DNA of 64,000 nucleotides from Promicromonospora sukumoe 327MFSha3.1 (GCF_000385135.1 NZ_ARQM01000010.1:992001-1056000), one strand, 5' to 3'. Positions 8,774-17,289 are shown, numbered from the stretch's first letter. Translations and numbers: made by a program. The notes: a model not told the origin generated them from the sequence alone.

Positions 8774-9883
8774 ATGACGAGCACTGACACGAACACTGAA
8801 CCGACCGGCACCGCACTCGACCGCATGCCCAAGGTCGACCTGCACTGCCACCTCATCGGCACGGTCCGGGCCAGCACCTTCGCGGAGCTGGCCCGGCGCG
8901 AGGGCCTCGACCTGCCGGCCGAGCCCGAGCGCATCTTCGCCGACATCAACTCCCTGCCGCCGGACCCGGACCTGTACCGCGACACGCGCGTCCCCGTGCC
9001 GCAGGGCCGCAGCGCCGACGAGCCCGAGGTCTCCTACTCGCTGTTCCAGGCCTCCCGCTGGGTCACGCAGGTGCTGCGCGACGCGGACGACCTCACCAGG
9101 ATCACGTACGAGGCGTTCGAGGCGGCGCACCGCACGAGCGCGACGCGCCACCTCGAGGTCTCCTTCGACGCGGTGCCCGAGCACCTGGCGTCCCTCGGCT
9201 ACCTCGGCTCGGTCGAGGCCTACGCCGAGGGCATCCGGATGGCGGAGCGCGACTTCGGCATGTCGGGCCGGCTCATCGCCGCGATCGACCGGTCCGGCTC
9301 AGGCGAGGATGCGCTGGAGCGTGTGCGCACCGTCGTCGACCACCCGCACGAGTACGTGGCGGGCATCGGCCTGGACAACCTGGAGACCGCGGGTCCGCCC
9401 GAGCGGTTCGCGGCCGCCTACCGGCTCGCCGGCGAGGCGGGCCTGGGCCGTACCGCGCACTCCAGCGAGCACGCCCCGGTCGCCGTCAACACGATCACCT
9501 GCCTGGACGTGCTCGGCTGCGACCGCATCGACCACGGCTACTTCGTGCTGCAGGACGACGACGTGGTGGCGCGGGTGCGCGACGAGCAGGTGCCGTTCAC
9601 GGTGATCTCCACGACGTCGCGCCGCTCGTGGCAGCCGTGGCGCCGGGCCTCCATCGCCAAGATGCTGGAGGCGGGGCTGAACGTGATCCCCGCCTCCGAC
9701 GACCCGGGCATGTTCCCCACCACGCTGGCGGGGGAGTACCGCATCCTCGCCGACGACCTCGCCGTCCCGGACGAGCGGCTGCGCCAGATGGCGCTGGCCG
9801 GCGTCGAGGCGTCCTGGCTGCCGCCCGCCGAGAAGGCGGCGCTGCGCACGCGGTTCGAGAAGGAGCTCGCGGACCTCGCCTGA
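8774..9883 (+). CDS. Adenosine deaminase-family amidohydrolase
   Basis: 369 residues. Zinc-dependent hydrolytic deaminase of adenosine or a related aminopurine (adenosine, adenine or aminodeoxyfutalosine types share this fold). Metal and catalytic residues are all identifiable: H24 and H26 in HCHLIG, H229 and E232 in HSSE (canonical HAGE, so two middle residues differ), H254 in RIDHGY, and D309-D310 in ASDDPGMF. It lies 14 bases after the transport lipoprotein and is the last gene of the LacI-controlled operon, so it probably deaminates the imported compound. The altered HSSE motif and the RRSWQPW segment near 283-289 may mark a substrate other than adenosine. Confidence 0.85.
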   Translation: MTSTDTNTEPTGTALDRMPKVDLHCHLIGTVRASTFAELARREGLDLPAEPERIFADINSLPPDPDLYRDTRVPVPQGRSADEPEVSYSLFQASRWVTQVLRDADDLTRITYEAFEAAHRTSATRHLEVSFDAVPEHLASLGYLGSVEAYAEGIRMAERDFGMSGRLIAAIDRSGSGEDALERVRTVVDHPHEYVAGIGLDNLETAGPPERFAAAYRLAGEAGLGRTAHSSEHAPVAVNTITCLDVLGCDRIDHGYFVLQDDDVVARVRDEQVPFTVISTTSRRSWQPWRRASIAKMLEAGLNVIPASDDPGMFPTTLAGEYRILADDLAVPDERLRQMALAGVEASWLPPAEKAALRTRFEKELADLA

Positions 9884-9899
9884 GGCCGCGCCCCGGCCC

Positions 9900-9931
9900 G
9901 CGGCCGGCCCGCGCCCGGACCGGCCGGCCGC
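9900..9931. terminator. Bidirectional hairpin terminator
   Basis: GCGGCCGGCC (9900-9909) pairs perfectly with GGCCGGCCGC (9922-9931) around a 12-nt loop. It sits between the convergent stops at 9883 and 9940. Confidence 0.65.
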
Positions 9932-9939
9932 CCCGGGAC

Positions 9940-10623
9940 CTAGAACGGCAGCGTGCCGTTCTCGTCCTGGAGCGTGCCGGTCGGGCCGTCCGCGCCGAGC
10001 GTCGCCAGCCGCGCGACGACGGCGGCCGACTCGGCGGGCGTGCGGCCGATGCCGAACGACGCCGTCATGTCCGTGGCCGTCGTGCCGGGCTCGAGGGCGT
10101 TGAACCGGATGCCGGGGTGCGCCTTGGCGTACTGCACGGTCAGCATCGTGGCCGCCGCCTTGGACGCGGCGTACAGCGCGATCGGCAGGCCGAACTCCGG
10201 CCGCTCGGGGTTGGTCACCGCCCAGAACGACCCGGCGCTGCTGGACACCGTCACCACGTTGGGGCTCTCCGACCGGCGCAGCAGGGGGAGCGCCGCCTCG
10301 GTGACGCGCACGATGCCCACGGCATTGGTGTCGAACGACCGCAGTGCCGTGGGGCCGTCGAGGTTCGTGTCCAGGATGCCCGCGTTGTGCACCAGGACGT
10401 CGAGCCGGCCCGCCTCGGCGTCGACGGTCGCCAGCGCGGCGGCGACCGAGGCGTCGTCGGTCACGTCGAGCTGGACGAACCGCGCGCCCAGCTCCGCGGC
10501 GGCCTTCGCCCCGCGCCCGGCGTCGCGGGCGCCGATCCAGACGTCGTGGCCCGCGGCCAGCAGCAGGCGGGCGGTCTCGAACCCGATGCCCTTGTTGGCC
10601 CCGGTGATCAGCGTGACGGTCAT
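9940..10623 (-). CDS. SDR-family oxidoreductase
   Basis: 227 residues. The NADP(H) motif TGANKGIG is at 7-14, HNAG at 79-82, a catalytic serine in VSSSAGS near 126-131, and Y151/K155 of YxxxK. It resembles carbonyl-reductase-like SDRs that reduce aldehydes or ketones; the substrate is unknown. The ATG at 10623 was chosen over longer in-frame starts because GGAGGAA lies 6 nt before it and the family begins just before TGANKG. It is divergent from an XRE-type regulator with 46 bases between them, a pairing often seen for regulator and target. Confidence 0.85.
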   Translation of the reverse strand: MTVTLITGANKGIGFETARLLLAAGHDVWIGARDAGRGAKAAAELGARFVQLDVTDDASVAAALATVDAEAGRLDVLVHNAGILDTNLDGPTALRSFDTNAVGIVRVTEAALPLLRRSESPNVVTVSSSAGSFWAVTNPERPEFGLPIALYAASKAAATMLTVQYAKAHPGIRFNALEPGTTATDMTASFGIGRTPAESAAVVARLATLGADGPTGTLQDENGTLPF

Positions 10624-10669
10624 GCGTTCCTCCAGAAATAGGTGGCCCGGGCGGGCCGTTGGGAACGTT

Positions 10670-11554
10670 ATGAGCGGCGACCACGACCAGCCAGGACCCT
10701 CCCGAGCCGGGGGAGTGACAGGACCCCCTCGGCGCGCGTCGGCCAACCGGCTCGGCGCCTACCTGCGGGCCCGGCGCGAGCTGGTCACGCCCCGGCAGGC
10801 GGGCCTGCCCGACGCCGGCGGCCGGCGCGTGCCCGGGCTGCGGCGCGAGGAGGTCGCGATGCTGGCCGGCATCAGTGCCGACTACTACCTGAGGCTGGAG
10901 CGCGGCCGCGACCGCCACCCGTCGGTCGCGGTCCTGGAGTCCCTCGCGCGCGTGCTCCGCCTCGACGACGACCACTTCGCCCACCTGCTGTCCCTGGTCG
11001 CCGAGGCGCCCCGGCACCGCTTGCCCCGGCCCCGCGCGCAGACCGTGCCCGACGGCGCCCGCAAGCTCCTCGGCTCCCTGGTGCAGCCCGCGTTCATCGA
11101 GAGCAGGTACTTCGACGTGCTGGCCTCCAACGACCTGGCCCGCGCGATCGACCCGCACCTCGCCGTCGGCGGCAACCAGCTCCGCGACCTGTTCCTGGAC
11201 CCGTCCGTGCGGGCGCTGTACCCCGAGTGGGCGAACGTCACCGAGTGCTTCGTGGCCAGCCTGCGGCAGGCGGCAGGCAGCGACGTCGACGACCCCCGGT
11301 TCGTCGAGCTCACCGGCGAGCTGTCCGCGGCCAGCGGCCGCTTCCGCGAGCTCTGGGCGCGCCACGAGGTGCGCGGGCAGCGCGGCACCCCGCTGCGCAT
11401 CGCGCACCCCGAGGTCGGCGACCTGACCGTCAACCGTGAACGGCTGAGCATCGCCGGCGCCGAGGACCTCATGCTCGTCGTCTACCACCCGGACGCCGGG
11501 TCCGCCGACGCCGACAAGCTCGCCCGCCTGGTCCCGGTGGGCGCCGGCGCGTAA
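10670..11554 (+). CDS. XRE-family regulator with MmyB-like ligand-binding domain
   Basis: 294 residues. The N-terminal helix-turn-helix (about 20-85: LRREEVAMLAGISADYYLRLERGRD) is followed by a C-terminal MmyB-like domain (about 110-285) that in relatives binds a small hydrophobic ligand. It probably regulates the divergent SDR gene at 10623. The ATG at 10670 has a modest GGGA upstream. An in-frame GTG at 10715 is an alternative, but its GGGGGAG is too close to serve it. It ends 41 bases before the GNAT pair. Confidence 0.85.
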   Translation: MSGDHDQPGPSRAGGVTGPPRRASANRLGAYLRARRELVTPRQAGLPDAGGRRVPGLRREEVAMLAGISADYYLRLERGRDRHPSVAVLESLARVLRLDDDHFAHLLSLVAEAPRHRLPRPRAQTVPDGARKLLGSLVQPAFIESRYFDVLASNDLARAIDPHLAVGGNQLRDLFLDPSVRALYPEWANVTECFVASLRQAAGSDVDDPRFVELTGELSAASGRFRELWARHEVRGQRGTPLRIAHPEVGDLTVNRERLSIAGAEDLMLVVYHPDAGSADADKLARLVPVGAGA

Positions 11555-11595
11555 ATCCCGTGGCCCACGGCACTCCCGTCGCCTAGCGTGACGGC

Positions 11596-12702
11596 ATGTC
11601 CCCACCCGTACGCGCGACCATCGGCGACCGCGCGGCCGCGCCGTCCGTCCTGCCCCACCCGACCGCGGGCGGCCTCACCTGGCGCCCCTGGACGCGGGCC
11701 GACGTGCCCGCGCTGGCCGTGCTGATGCGCGCCGTCCAGGAGGCCGACGGCCGCGACTGGTTCACGTCCGCCGACGAGATCGCCGAGAGCTTCGACGCCC
11801 CGGTGTTCGACGCCGACGCCGACACCCTCGTCGGCCTGGACGCGGACGGCGCGCCGCTGGCCTACGCCTGGGTCGAGCGCTTCCCGACCGACGGCGTCGA
11901 CCTGCTGCGGGCCACCCTGGTCGGCGGAGTCCACCCCGACCGCCGCGGCCAGGGCATCGGCACCCAGCTCCTCGCCTGGGCGACGGGCCGCGCCCGGCAG
12001 GCGCTCGCGGCCTCCGACGGCGACCCGCGGCTGGCCGGGCTGCCCGCCCGGATCGCCGTGGACCTCATGGACACCGACCCGCCCGAGCGGCGCGACCTGC
12101 TGCGCGCCGGCGGGTTCGAGCCCGTGCGCTACTACGCCAACCTGCTGCGCGACCTCGCCGCGCCCGTGCCCGCCGTCGGGCTGGAGCCGCCGCTGCGCCT
12201 GGTCCCGTGGACCGACGCCCTGGAGGACGCCACCCGCCTGGCACGCAACGACGCGTTCCGGGACCACTGGGGCAGCCAGCCGCGCACGCCCGAGTCCTGG
12301 CGGGCGCACCGCAGCTCGTTCGCGCCGGACTGGTCGTTCGTCGTGGTCGACGAGTCGGTGCGCTACCCGGGCTCCGAGCACGAGCAGCCCGGAGACCTGA
12401 CCGTGCCGCCCGGCACGCCCTACGTCGTCGGCCTGCACCGGGCCGGGCGGTACGAGGACGACTGGGCGACGCAGGGCTACACCGCCGGCTACACCGAGCT
12501 GCTGGGCGTGCGCCGCGCCTACCGCGGCCGCCGCATCGCCGTCGCGCTGCTCACCCACGCCATGCGCGTCTACGCCGACGACGGCATGCAGCACGCCGAG
12601 CTCGACGTCGACACCGACAACCCGACCGGCGCCCCCGCGCTGTACGCCCGGCTGGGCTACACCAAGAGCGACGGCTCCACGCTGTACGCCATCGAGCTGT
12701 GA
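11596..12702 (+). CDS. Double-GNAT acetyltransferase, copy 1
   Basis: 368 residues with two GNAT folds. The N-terminal domain carries the acetyl-CoA pyrophosphate loop RRGQGIG (in VHPDRRGQGIGTQLL); the C-terminal domain has the matching YRGRRIAVALL. The arrangement recalls mycothiol synthase MshD, but the length and the NDAFRDHWGSQP motif differ, so I do not call it mshD. TAGCGT (11584-11589) lies 6 nt before the ATG with no ribosome binding site, so leaderless transcription is likely. A paralogue follows after 31 bases. Substrate unknown. Confidence 0.8.
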   Translation: MSPPVRATIGDRAAAPSVLPHPTAGGLTWRPWTRADVPALAVLMRAVQEADGRDWFTSADEIAESFDAPVFDADADTLVGLDADGAPLAYAWVERFPTDGVDLLRATLVGGVHPDRRGQGIGTQLLAWATGRARQALAASDGDPRLAGLPARIAVDLMDTDPPERRDLLRAGGFEPVRYYANLLRDLAAPVPAVGLEPPLRLVPWTDALEDATRLARNDAFRDHWGSQPRTPESWRAHRSSFAPDWSFVVVDESVRYPGSEHEQPGDLTVPPGTPYVVGLHRAGRYEDDWATQGYTAGYTELLGVRRAYRGRRIAVALLTHAMRVYADDGMQHAELDVDTDNPTGAPALYARLGYTKSDGSTLYAIEL

Positions 12703-12733
12703 ACACCCCGACCTGAACCCTGAAGGAAGCACC

Positions 12734-13858
12734 ATGAGCACCGAGACCGACGAGCCCGCCGCCCTCGCTCCGATCGCCGACCGCGCCGCCGCCCCGGCGG
12801 CCGTGACCGTGCCCACCGCGGGCAACCTCACCTGGCGCCCCGCCACGCGCGAGGACGTGCCCGTGTGGCTCGCCCTGCGCAACCTCATCGCCCGCGCCGA
12901 CGCCGAGCCCTACCTCGAGACCGCCGAGGAGCTCGAGGAGATCTTCGACGGCGCCTGGCGCGACATGACCCGCGACTCCCTGCTCGGCTTCGACGCCGAC
13001 GGCGCCCTCGTGGCCTGGGGCTACGTCGCCGGCCCGCCCGGAGACGTCACCACCGTGCGCGCCTTCACCTGGGGCGGCGTGCACCCCGACCGCCGCGGCG
13101 AGGGCATCGGCCGCGAGGTGCTGGCCTGGTCGATCGGCCGCGCCCGGCAGATGCTCGCGGAGTCCGGCAAGGACGTGCCCGCCCGCATCGCCGTGTTCGC
13201 CGAGGACAACGGCCCGGCCGGCAAGATCCGCCTGTACGAGCGGGCCGGCATGTCGGTGCGCCGCTACTACTCCGACCTGGCCCGCCCCCTGACCGGGCCC
13301 GACGCCGCGCCCGTGCCCGAGGTCCCGCTGTCCGGCTCCCTGCGGCTCGTGCCCTGGTCCGAGGAGCTCGACGAGGCCTCGCGCCTCGCGCACAACGACG
13401 CGTTCCGCGACCACTGGGGCAGCCAGCCGCAGAACCGCGACCAGTGGGCCGAGCGCGCCGGCTTCGCGCCGCAGTGGTCCTTCCTCGTGGTCGACGACGC
13501 CCCCGACGTCGACGCGCTGCTGGCCTCGCCCGACACCGACCCCGACACCGCCGCCGCGCTGCGGGCCGGCGAACCGCTCGTGGTGGGCTACGAGCTCGCC
13601 GGCCACTACCCCGAGGACTTCGCCGTGCGCGGGTACTCGTTCGGGTACACGGACATCCTCGGCGCGCGCCGCGCCTACCGAGGCCGCAAGGCCGCGCTCG
13701 CGGCGCTCGCGGCGGGCATGCGGGCCTTCGCGGCCGACGGCATGGAGTACGCCGCGCTCGACGTCGACACCGCGAACCCGAGCGGGGCGCACGGCCTGTA
13801 CGCGAGCCTGGGCTACACGAAGACGACGGGCAGCCGCATGCTCTCGATCGAGCTCTAG
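12734..13858 (+). CDS. Double-GNAT acetyltransferase, copy 2
   Basis: 374 residues, a tandem paralogue of the preceding gene over its whole length. It shares the N-terminal ITWRP-type opening, VHPDRRGEGIGREVL in domain one, NDAFRDHWGSQP in the middle, and AYRGRKAALAAL and LDVDTANPSGA in domain two. The 35 bases encoding the FRDHWGSQP region are almost identical between copies, so duplication is recent or homogenised. Unlike copy 1 it has a clear ribosome binding site (GAAGGA, about 6 nt before the ATG), so it is probably translated from a shared mRNA. Its stop codon overlaps that of the convergent trmH-type gene in CTAG. Confidence 0.8.
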   Translation: MSTETDEPAALAPIADRAAAPAAVTVPTAGNLTWRPATREDVPVWLALRNLIARADAEPYLETAEELEEIFDGAWRDMTRDSLLGFDADGALVAWGYVAGPPGDVTTVRAFTWGGVHPDRRGEGIGREVLAWSIGRARQMLAESGKDVPARIAVFAEDNGPAGKIRLYERAGMSVRRYYSDLARPLTGPDAAPVPEVPLSGSLRLVPWSEELDEASRLAHNDAFRDHWGSQPQNRDQWAERAGFAPQWSFLVVDDAPDVDALLASPDTDPDTAAALRAGEPLVVGYELAGHYPEDFAVRGYSFGYTDILGARRAYRGRKAALAALAAGMRAFAADGMEYAALDVDTANPSGAHGLYASLGYTKTTGSRMLSIEL

Positions 13859-14667
13859 CGCGCCAGGCGCTGGCGCCTCGCCTCGTAGAGGATCACCGTG
13901 GCCGCGTTCGCGGCGTTGAGCGAGCTCGCCGATCCCGTCATCGGGATGCTCAGCGTCACGTCCGCCGCGTCGCGCCACGACTGGGTCAGGCCCGCCGTCT
14001 CGTTGCCGACCAGCAGCAGCACCGGCTGGGTCAGGTCGTAGGCGGAGACGTCGGCGTCGCCGTGCTCGTCCGTGGCCACGACCATCAGGGGGAGCCCGGC
14101 GGCCCGGCGCTCGGCGACCCAGTCCATGACCTCCGCCGTGGACGGCGAGCGCACCACCGGCGTCGCGAAGAACGATCCCGTGCTGGCGCGTACAGACTTG
14201 GGGTCGTAGGCGTCGGCGGCGTGCCCCGTGGTGATCACGCCGTGGGCACCGAACGCGTCGGCCGACCGCACGATCGCGCCGATGTTGCCCGGCTGCGTGG
14301 GCCGGTCGAACACGACCCCGAGGAAGTCGGGCCCGGCTTCGATGCGGTCCAGGTCGTCGGGCCGCATCGCCAGCACGGCGAGCAGCTCGGCGTCCTCCTT
14401 CTCGGCGAGCTCGGCCAGCAGGTCGGGCGCCATCTTGACGTGCTCGGTGTGCGGGTGCGCCGCGAGCAGGTCCCGGGCCCACTGCGAGAGCCGGCGCTCG
14501 GCGTCGTACAGCAGGGCGCGGACCTCCCAGCCGTGCTCGACGGCCATGCTGATCGGCCGCACGCCCTGCACCAGGAACTCGCCGGCGCGGTGCCGCTTGT
14601 TGCGGTTCGTCACGAGGGTCGTCAGCTGCTGGAAGCGTGCGTTGCGCTGGGAGATCCGGGTAGCCAC
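13855..14667 (-). CDS. TrmH/SpoU-family RNA 2'-O-ribose methyltransferase
   Basis: About 270 residues. A substrate-binding N-terminal domain (about 1-95) is followed by the SPOUT knot with the three family motifs: DRPTQPGNIGAIVRSADAFG, LLLVGNETAGL and IPMTGSASSLNAANA. It methylates a ribose in rRNA or tRNA using S-adenosylmethionine; the target nucleotide cannot be told. I use the GTG at 14667 because GATGGGGG precedes it and relatives begin with ATRISxRNARF; a GTG at 14697 is in frame. The stop overlaps the convergent GNAT stop, which leaves no room for a terminator. Confidence 0.85.
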   Translation of the reverse strand: MATRISQRNARFQQLTTLVTNRNKRHRAGEFLVQGVRPISMAVEHGWEVRALLYDAERRLSQWARDLLAAHPHTEHVKMAPDLLAELAEKEDAELLAVLAMRPDDLDRIEAGPDFLGVVFDRPTQPGNIGAIVRSADAFGAHGVITTGHAADAYDPKSVRASTGSFFATPVVRSPSTAEVMDWVAERRAAGLPLMVVATDEHGDADVSAYDLTQPVLLLVGNETAGLTQSWRDAADVTLSIPMTGSASSLNAANAATVILYEARRQRLAR

Positions 14668-14723
14668 GCCCCCATCCAACACCGTCGCGGCCCCCACCGT
14701 CGCAGCCGACGCCGTGCTGCGGC

Positions 14724-15494
14724 TCAGCGCGCCAGCAGCTTCTCCATCGCCGCCCGCGCCCGCGGCGAGGCGAACAGGTCCGCCGACGAGGTCACGACGT
14801 CGTCCACGCGCGCGTCGAAGCGCGCCAGCGTGTCCGCGTTGAGCAGCTCCTTGGTCGCGGCCAGCCCCTGAGGGTCGGCGGCGGCCAGGCCGTCGAGGAC
14901 GGCGTTCACCTCCGCGTCGAGAGCCTCAGCCGGCACCGCGCTCGTCACCAGCCCCCACCCAGCCGCCTCGGCGGCGGTGAACTGCGCCCCCGTGAGGAAC
15001 GTGCGCTGCGCGGCCCGCGGCGTCATCCGCGGCAGCACGGCGAGCGAGATGACGGCGGGCGCGAGCGCCAGGCGCGCCTCGGTGAAGGCGTAGGTGATGT
15101 GGTCGGCGCTGACCGCGACGTCGCACGCGGCGACGAGCCCGATCCCGCCCGCCCGGACCGGCCCGTGCACCCGCGCGACCACGGGCTTGGGCAGGGCGAG
15201 GAGGTCGCGCAGCACGTCGGCGAGGCGGCGCGCGGACGCCGTCATGCCGTCGGCCAGGGCCTCGGTGAGGTCGGCGCCGGAGCAGAACGCGGGGCCGCTG
15301 GCCGCCAGCACGACGGCGTGCACGTCGTCGTGGGCGGCGCGGTCGAGGGCGGCCCGCAGCCCGTCGAGCAGGGCGGCGGACAGGGCGTTGCGCCGCCGGG
15401 GCGCGTCGAGCGTGATGCGGGCGTGCGGGACGGGCGGCGCGTCGCTTCGCGACGGCGCGACGACGTCGTAGGTGACCTGGTTGTGGTCGGTCAT
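14724..15494 (-). CDS. Enoyl-CoA hydratase/isomerase family protein
   Basis: 256 residues, crotonase fold. The oxyanion-hole segments are SGPAFCSGADLTEA (about 65-80) and VHGPVRAGGIGLVAACD (about 108-125). In the leucine pathway this step is methylglutaconyl-CoA hydratase, but the family is broad. It is divergent from the acyl-CoA dehydrogenase at 15555 and shares with it the GAGGTTAA-N6-TTAACCTC palindrome. A minus-strand TAACCT (15533-15528) inside that palindrome is its likely -10. The ATG at 15494 has GGAGGAC upstream, giving a leader of about 25 nt. Confidence 0.8.
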   Translation of the reverse strand: MTDHNQVTYDVVAPSRSDAPPVPHARITLDAPRRRNALSAALLDGLRAALDRAAHDDVHAVVLAASGPAFCSGADLTEALADGMTASARRLADVLRDLLALPKPVVARVHGPVRAGGIGLVAACDVAVSADHITYAFTEARLALAPAVISLAVLPRMTPRAAQRTFLTGAQFTAAEAAGWGLVTSAVPAEALDAEVNAVLDGLAAADPQGLAATKELLNADTLARFDARVDDVVTSSADLFASPRARAAMEKLLAR

Positions 15495-15526
15495 CGAGAA
15501 GTCCTCCGGGTGGGGCCTGGCGCTGT

Positions 15527-15548
15527 GAGGTTAATGGTGGTTAACCTC
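15527..15548. promoter_or_regulatory. Palindromic operator, copy A (branched-chain acyl-CoA catabolism)
   Basis: GAGGTTAA (15527-15534) and TTAACCTC (15541-15548) are perfect arms around six bases. Each strand's TAACCT forms the -10 of one of the divergent genes, so one bound dimer would shut both. The core GGTTAA-N6-TTAACC recurs at 22798-22815. The TetR protein encoded at 16699-17289 is the obvious candidate to bind it. Confidence 0.75.
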
Positions 15549-15554
15549 TGTGAC

Positions 15555-16733
15555 ATGCGCAACATGCATACCTCACCAGAGCACCCGGAGCACACCAAGC
15601 TCCGGGACGCGGTACGTGACTACGCCGACCGCGAGATCGCGCCCCACATCGCCCGATGGGACAGGGAATGTCGCCTGCCCGTCGAGGTGGTGCACCAGAT
15701 GGGGGAGCTGGGCCTGTTCGGCCTGACCGCCCCGGAGGAATACGGAGGGTCCGACCTCGGGCTCACCGGGCTCAGCATCGCCGTCGAGGAGATCGGCCGC
15801 GTGGACCAGTCCGTCGGCATCACGCTCGGGGCCGGCGTCGGCCTCGGCGTCGGCAGCCTGCTGGCGTACGGGACCGACGAGCAGAAGGAGACCTGGCTGC
15901 CCGACCTGATCGCCGGCCGGACCCTCGGCTCGTTCGGCCTGACCGAACCCGGCGCGGGCAGCGACGCCAACGCCATGTCCACCACCGCCGAGCTGACGGA
16001 CGGCCAGTGGGTGGTCAACGGCGCCAAGCAGTTCATCACCAACTCCGGCACGCCCATCACCAGCCTCTGCACCGTCGCGGCGCGCACCGGCACCCGGCCG
16101 GACGGCAGCCCGGAGCTGTCCGCGATCATCGTCCCCAACGACACCCCGGGGTTCGTCGTCGAGCCCCTGCACGACAAGATGAGCTGGCGCGCGTGCGACA
16201 CCCACCCGCTGCGCTTCGAGAACGTGCGCGTGCCCGAGGCGAACCTGCTGGGGGAGCGGGGCAACGGCTTCAAGCAGCTCATGCTCTGCCTCAACACCGG
16301 CCGCGTGGCCGTCGCGGCGCTCGCGACCGGCTGCATCCAGGCCATGCTGGACCTGACGGTGGAGCACGCCGGTGTGCGCCCCACGTTCGGCGGCCCGATC
16401 GGGCGCAAGCAGGGCGTGGCGTTCCAGGTCGCCGACATCGAGGTCATGCTCCAGGCCAGCCGGGCACTCACGTACCGGGCCGCGGCGCTGAAGGACTCGG
16501 GGGCGCCGCTCGACGAGTTCCGGCGCGCCTCCTCGGTCGCCAAGCTCTACGCCACGGAGTCGGCGGTGACGGCCACGCGCATCGCGGCGCAGGTCTTCGG
16601 CGGCTACGGCGTCATGGAGGACGGGCCGATCGCCCGGTTCTACCGGGACGCGAAGGTGCTGGAGATCGGCGAGGGCACGTCCGAGCTGCAGCGCATGCTC
16701 ATCGCGCGGGGGCTGGGTCTGCCGGTGGAGTGA
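15555..16733 (+). CDS. Acyl-CoA dehydrogenase, AcdH-like
   Basis: 392 residues. FAD-dependent alpha,beta-dehydrogenation of a short or branched acyl-CoA, passing electrons to ETF. Full-length family features are present: LTEPGAGSDANAM for FAD/substrate binding, GAKQFITN, and the C-terminal GEGTSELQR whose E373 fits the usual catalytic base. True isovaleryl-CoA dehydrogenases carry the base elsewhere (an ERLVLA helix), and here that helix reads GRVAVA, so a broad branched-chain enzyme is more likely than a dedicated isovaleryl-CoA one. TAACCT lies 7 nt before the ATG at 15555, a leaderless start inside the operator. The 3' end overlaps the convergent tetR gene by 35 bases. Confidence 0.88.
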   Translation: MRNMHTSPEHPEHTKLRDAVRDYADREIAPHIARWDRECRLPVEVVHQMGELGLFGLTAPEEYGGSDLGLTGLSIAVEEIGRVDQSVGITLGAGVGLGVGSLLAYGTDEQKETWLPDLIAGRTLGSFGLTEPGAGSDANAMSTTAELTDGQWVVNGAKQFITNSGTPITSLCTVAARTGTRPDGSPELSAIIVPNDTPGFVVEPLHDKMSWRACDTHPLRFENVRVPEANLLGERGNGFKQLMLCLNTGRVAVAALATGCIQAMLDLTVEHAGVRPTFGGPIGRKQGVAFQVADIEVMLQASRALTYRAAALKDSGAPLDEFRRASSVAKLYATESAVTATRIAAQVFGGYGVMEDGPIARFYRDAKVLEIGEGTSELQRMLIARGLGLPVE

Positions 16734-17289
16734 GCTCCGCCGGAGCGAGCAGGGCGGCGTGCGCCATGCGGGTCAGCAGGGCCCGCATGGCGGCGCGCCC
16801 GATCCGGGCGCTGTGCGGCGTGGAGTTGAGCAGGCCGAAGGCGGCCTGCACGGCGGCCCGCGCCTCGGTCCCGCCGAGGTCGGGGCGCAGCGGGCGCAGC
16901 GCGTCGGTCCAGACGTCGATGTAGGCGAGCTGGTGCTTGCGCACCTGGGCACGGGCCTCCGTGCCCAGGACGCCCCACTCGCGCTCCTGGATGACGATGA
17001 GCGCGGGGTTGTCGAGCGCGAAGTCGGCGTGCCGGTCGATCAGCGCGGCGAGCGCGCCGTCGGCCGCCGCGGGGTCGGGGAGCAGCTCGCGTGCCCCGGC
17101 CAGGAGCTGGTCGGAGGCGTGCAGCAGGCACTGCCCGAGGATGTCCTCCTTGCTGGCGAAGTGCTTGTAGAGGGCCGGGCCGGAGATGCCGACGGCCGCC
17201 CCGATGTCGCCCATGGAGACGCCGTGGAAACCACGGGCGGCGAACAGGTCGGCTGCCGTGCTCAGGATCTGCTGCCTGCGCGGGGTCAC
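16699..17289 (-). CDS. TetR-family repressor, probable regulator of branched-chain acyl-CoA catabolism
   Basis: 196 residues. The N-terminal TetR helix-turn-helix (about 4-50: QILSTAADLFAARGFHGVSMGDIGAAVGISGPALYKHFASKEDIL) is followed by a helical ligand domain. It adjoins the acyl-CoA dehydrogenase and is the only TetR gene near the two GGTTAA-N6-TTAACC sites, so it probably represses both halves of the pathway until an acyl-CoA appears. The GTG at 17289 follows TAGACT (17301-17296) by 6 nt, suggesting a leaderless mRNA. No copy of the palindrome lies at its own promoter, so autoregulation is not evident. Confidence 0.85.
   Translation of the reverse strand: MTPRRQQILSTAADLFAARGFHGVSMGDIGAAVGISGPALYKHFASKEDILGQCLLHASDQLLAGARELLPDPAAADGALAALIDRHADFALDNPALIVIQEREWGVLGTEARAQVRKHQLAYIDVWTDALRPLRPDLGGTEARAAVQAAFGLLNSTPHSARIGRAAMRALLTRMAHAALLAPAELTPPADPAPAR

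Noticed and set aside
9299-11605. Minus-strand open frame spanning deaminase, SDR and XRE genes
   Set aside because: It crosses three genes supported by motifs, passing through a terminator and a divergent promoter.
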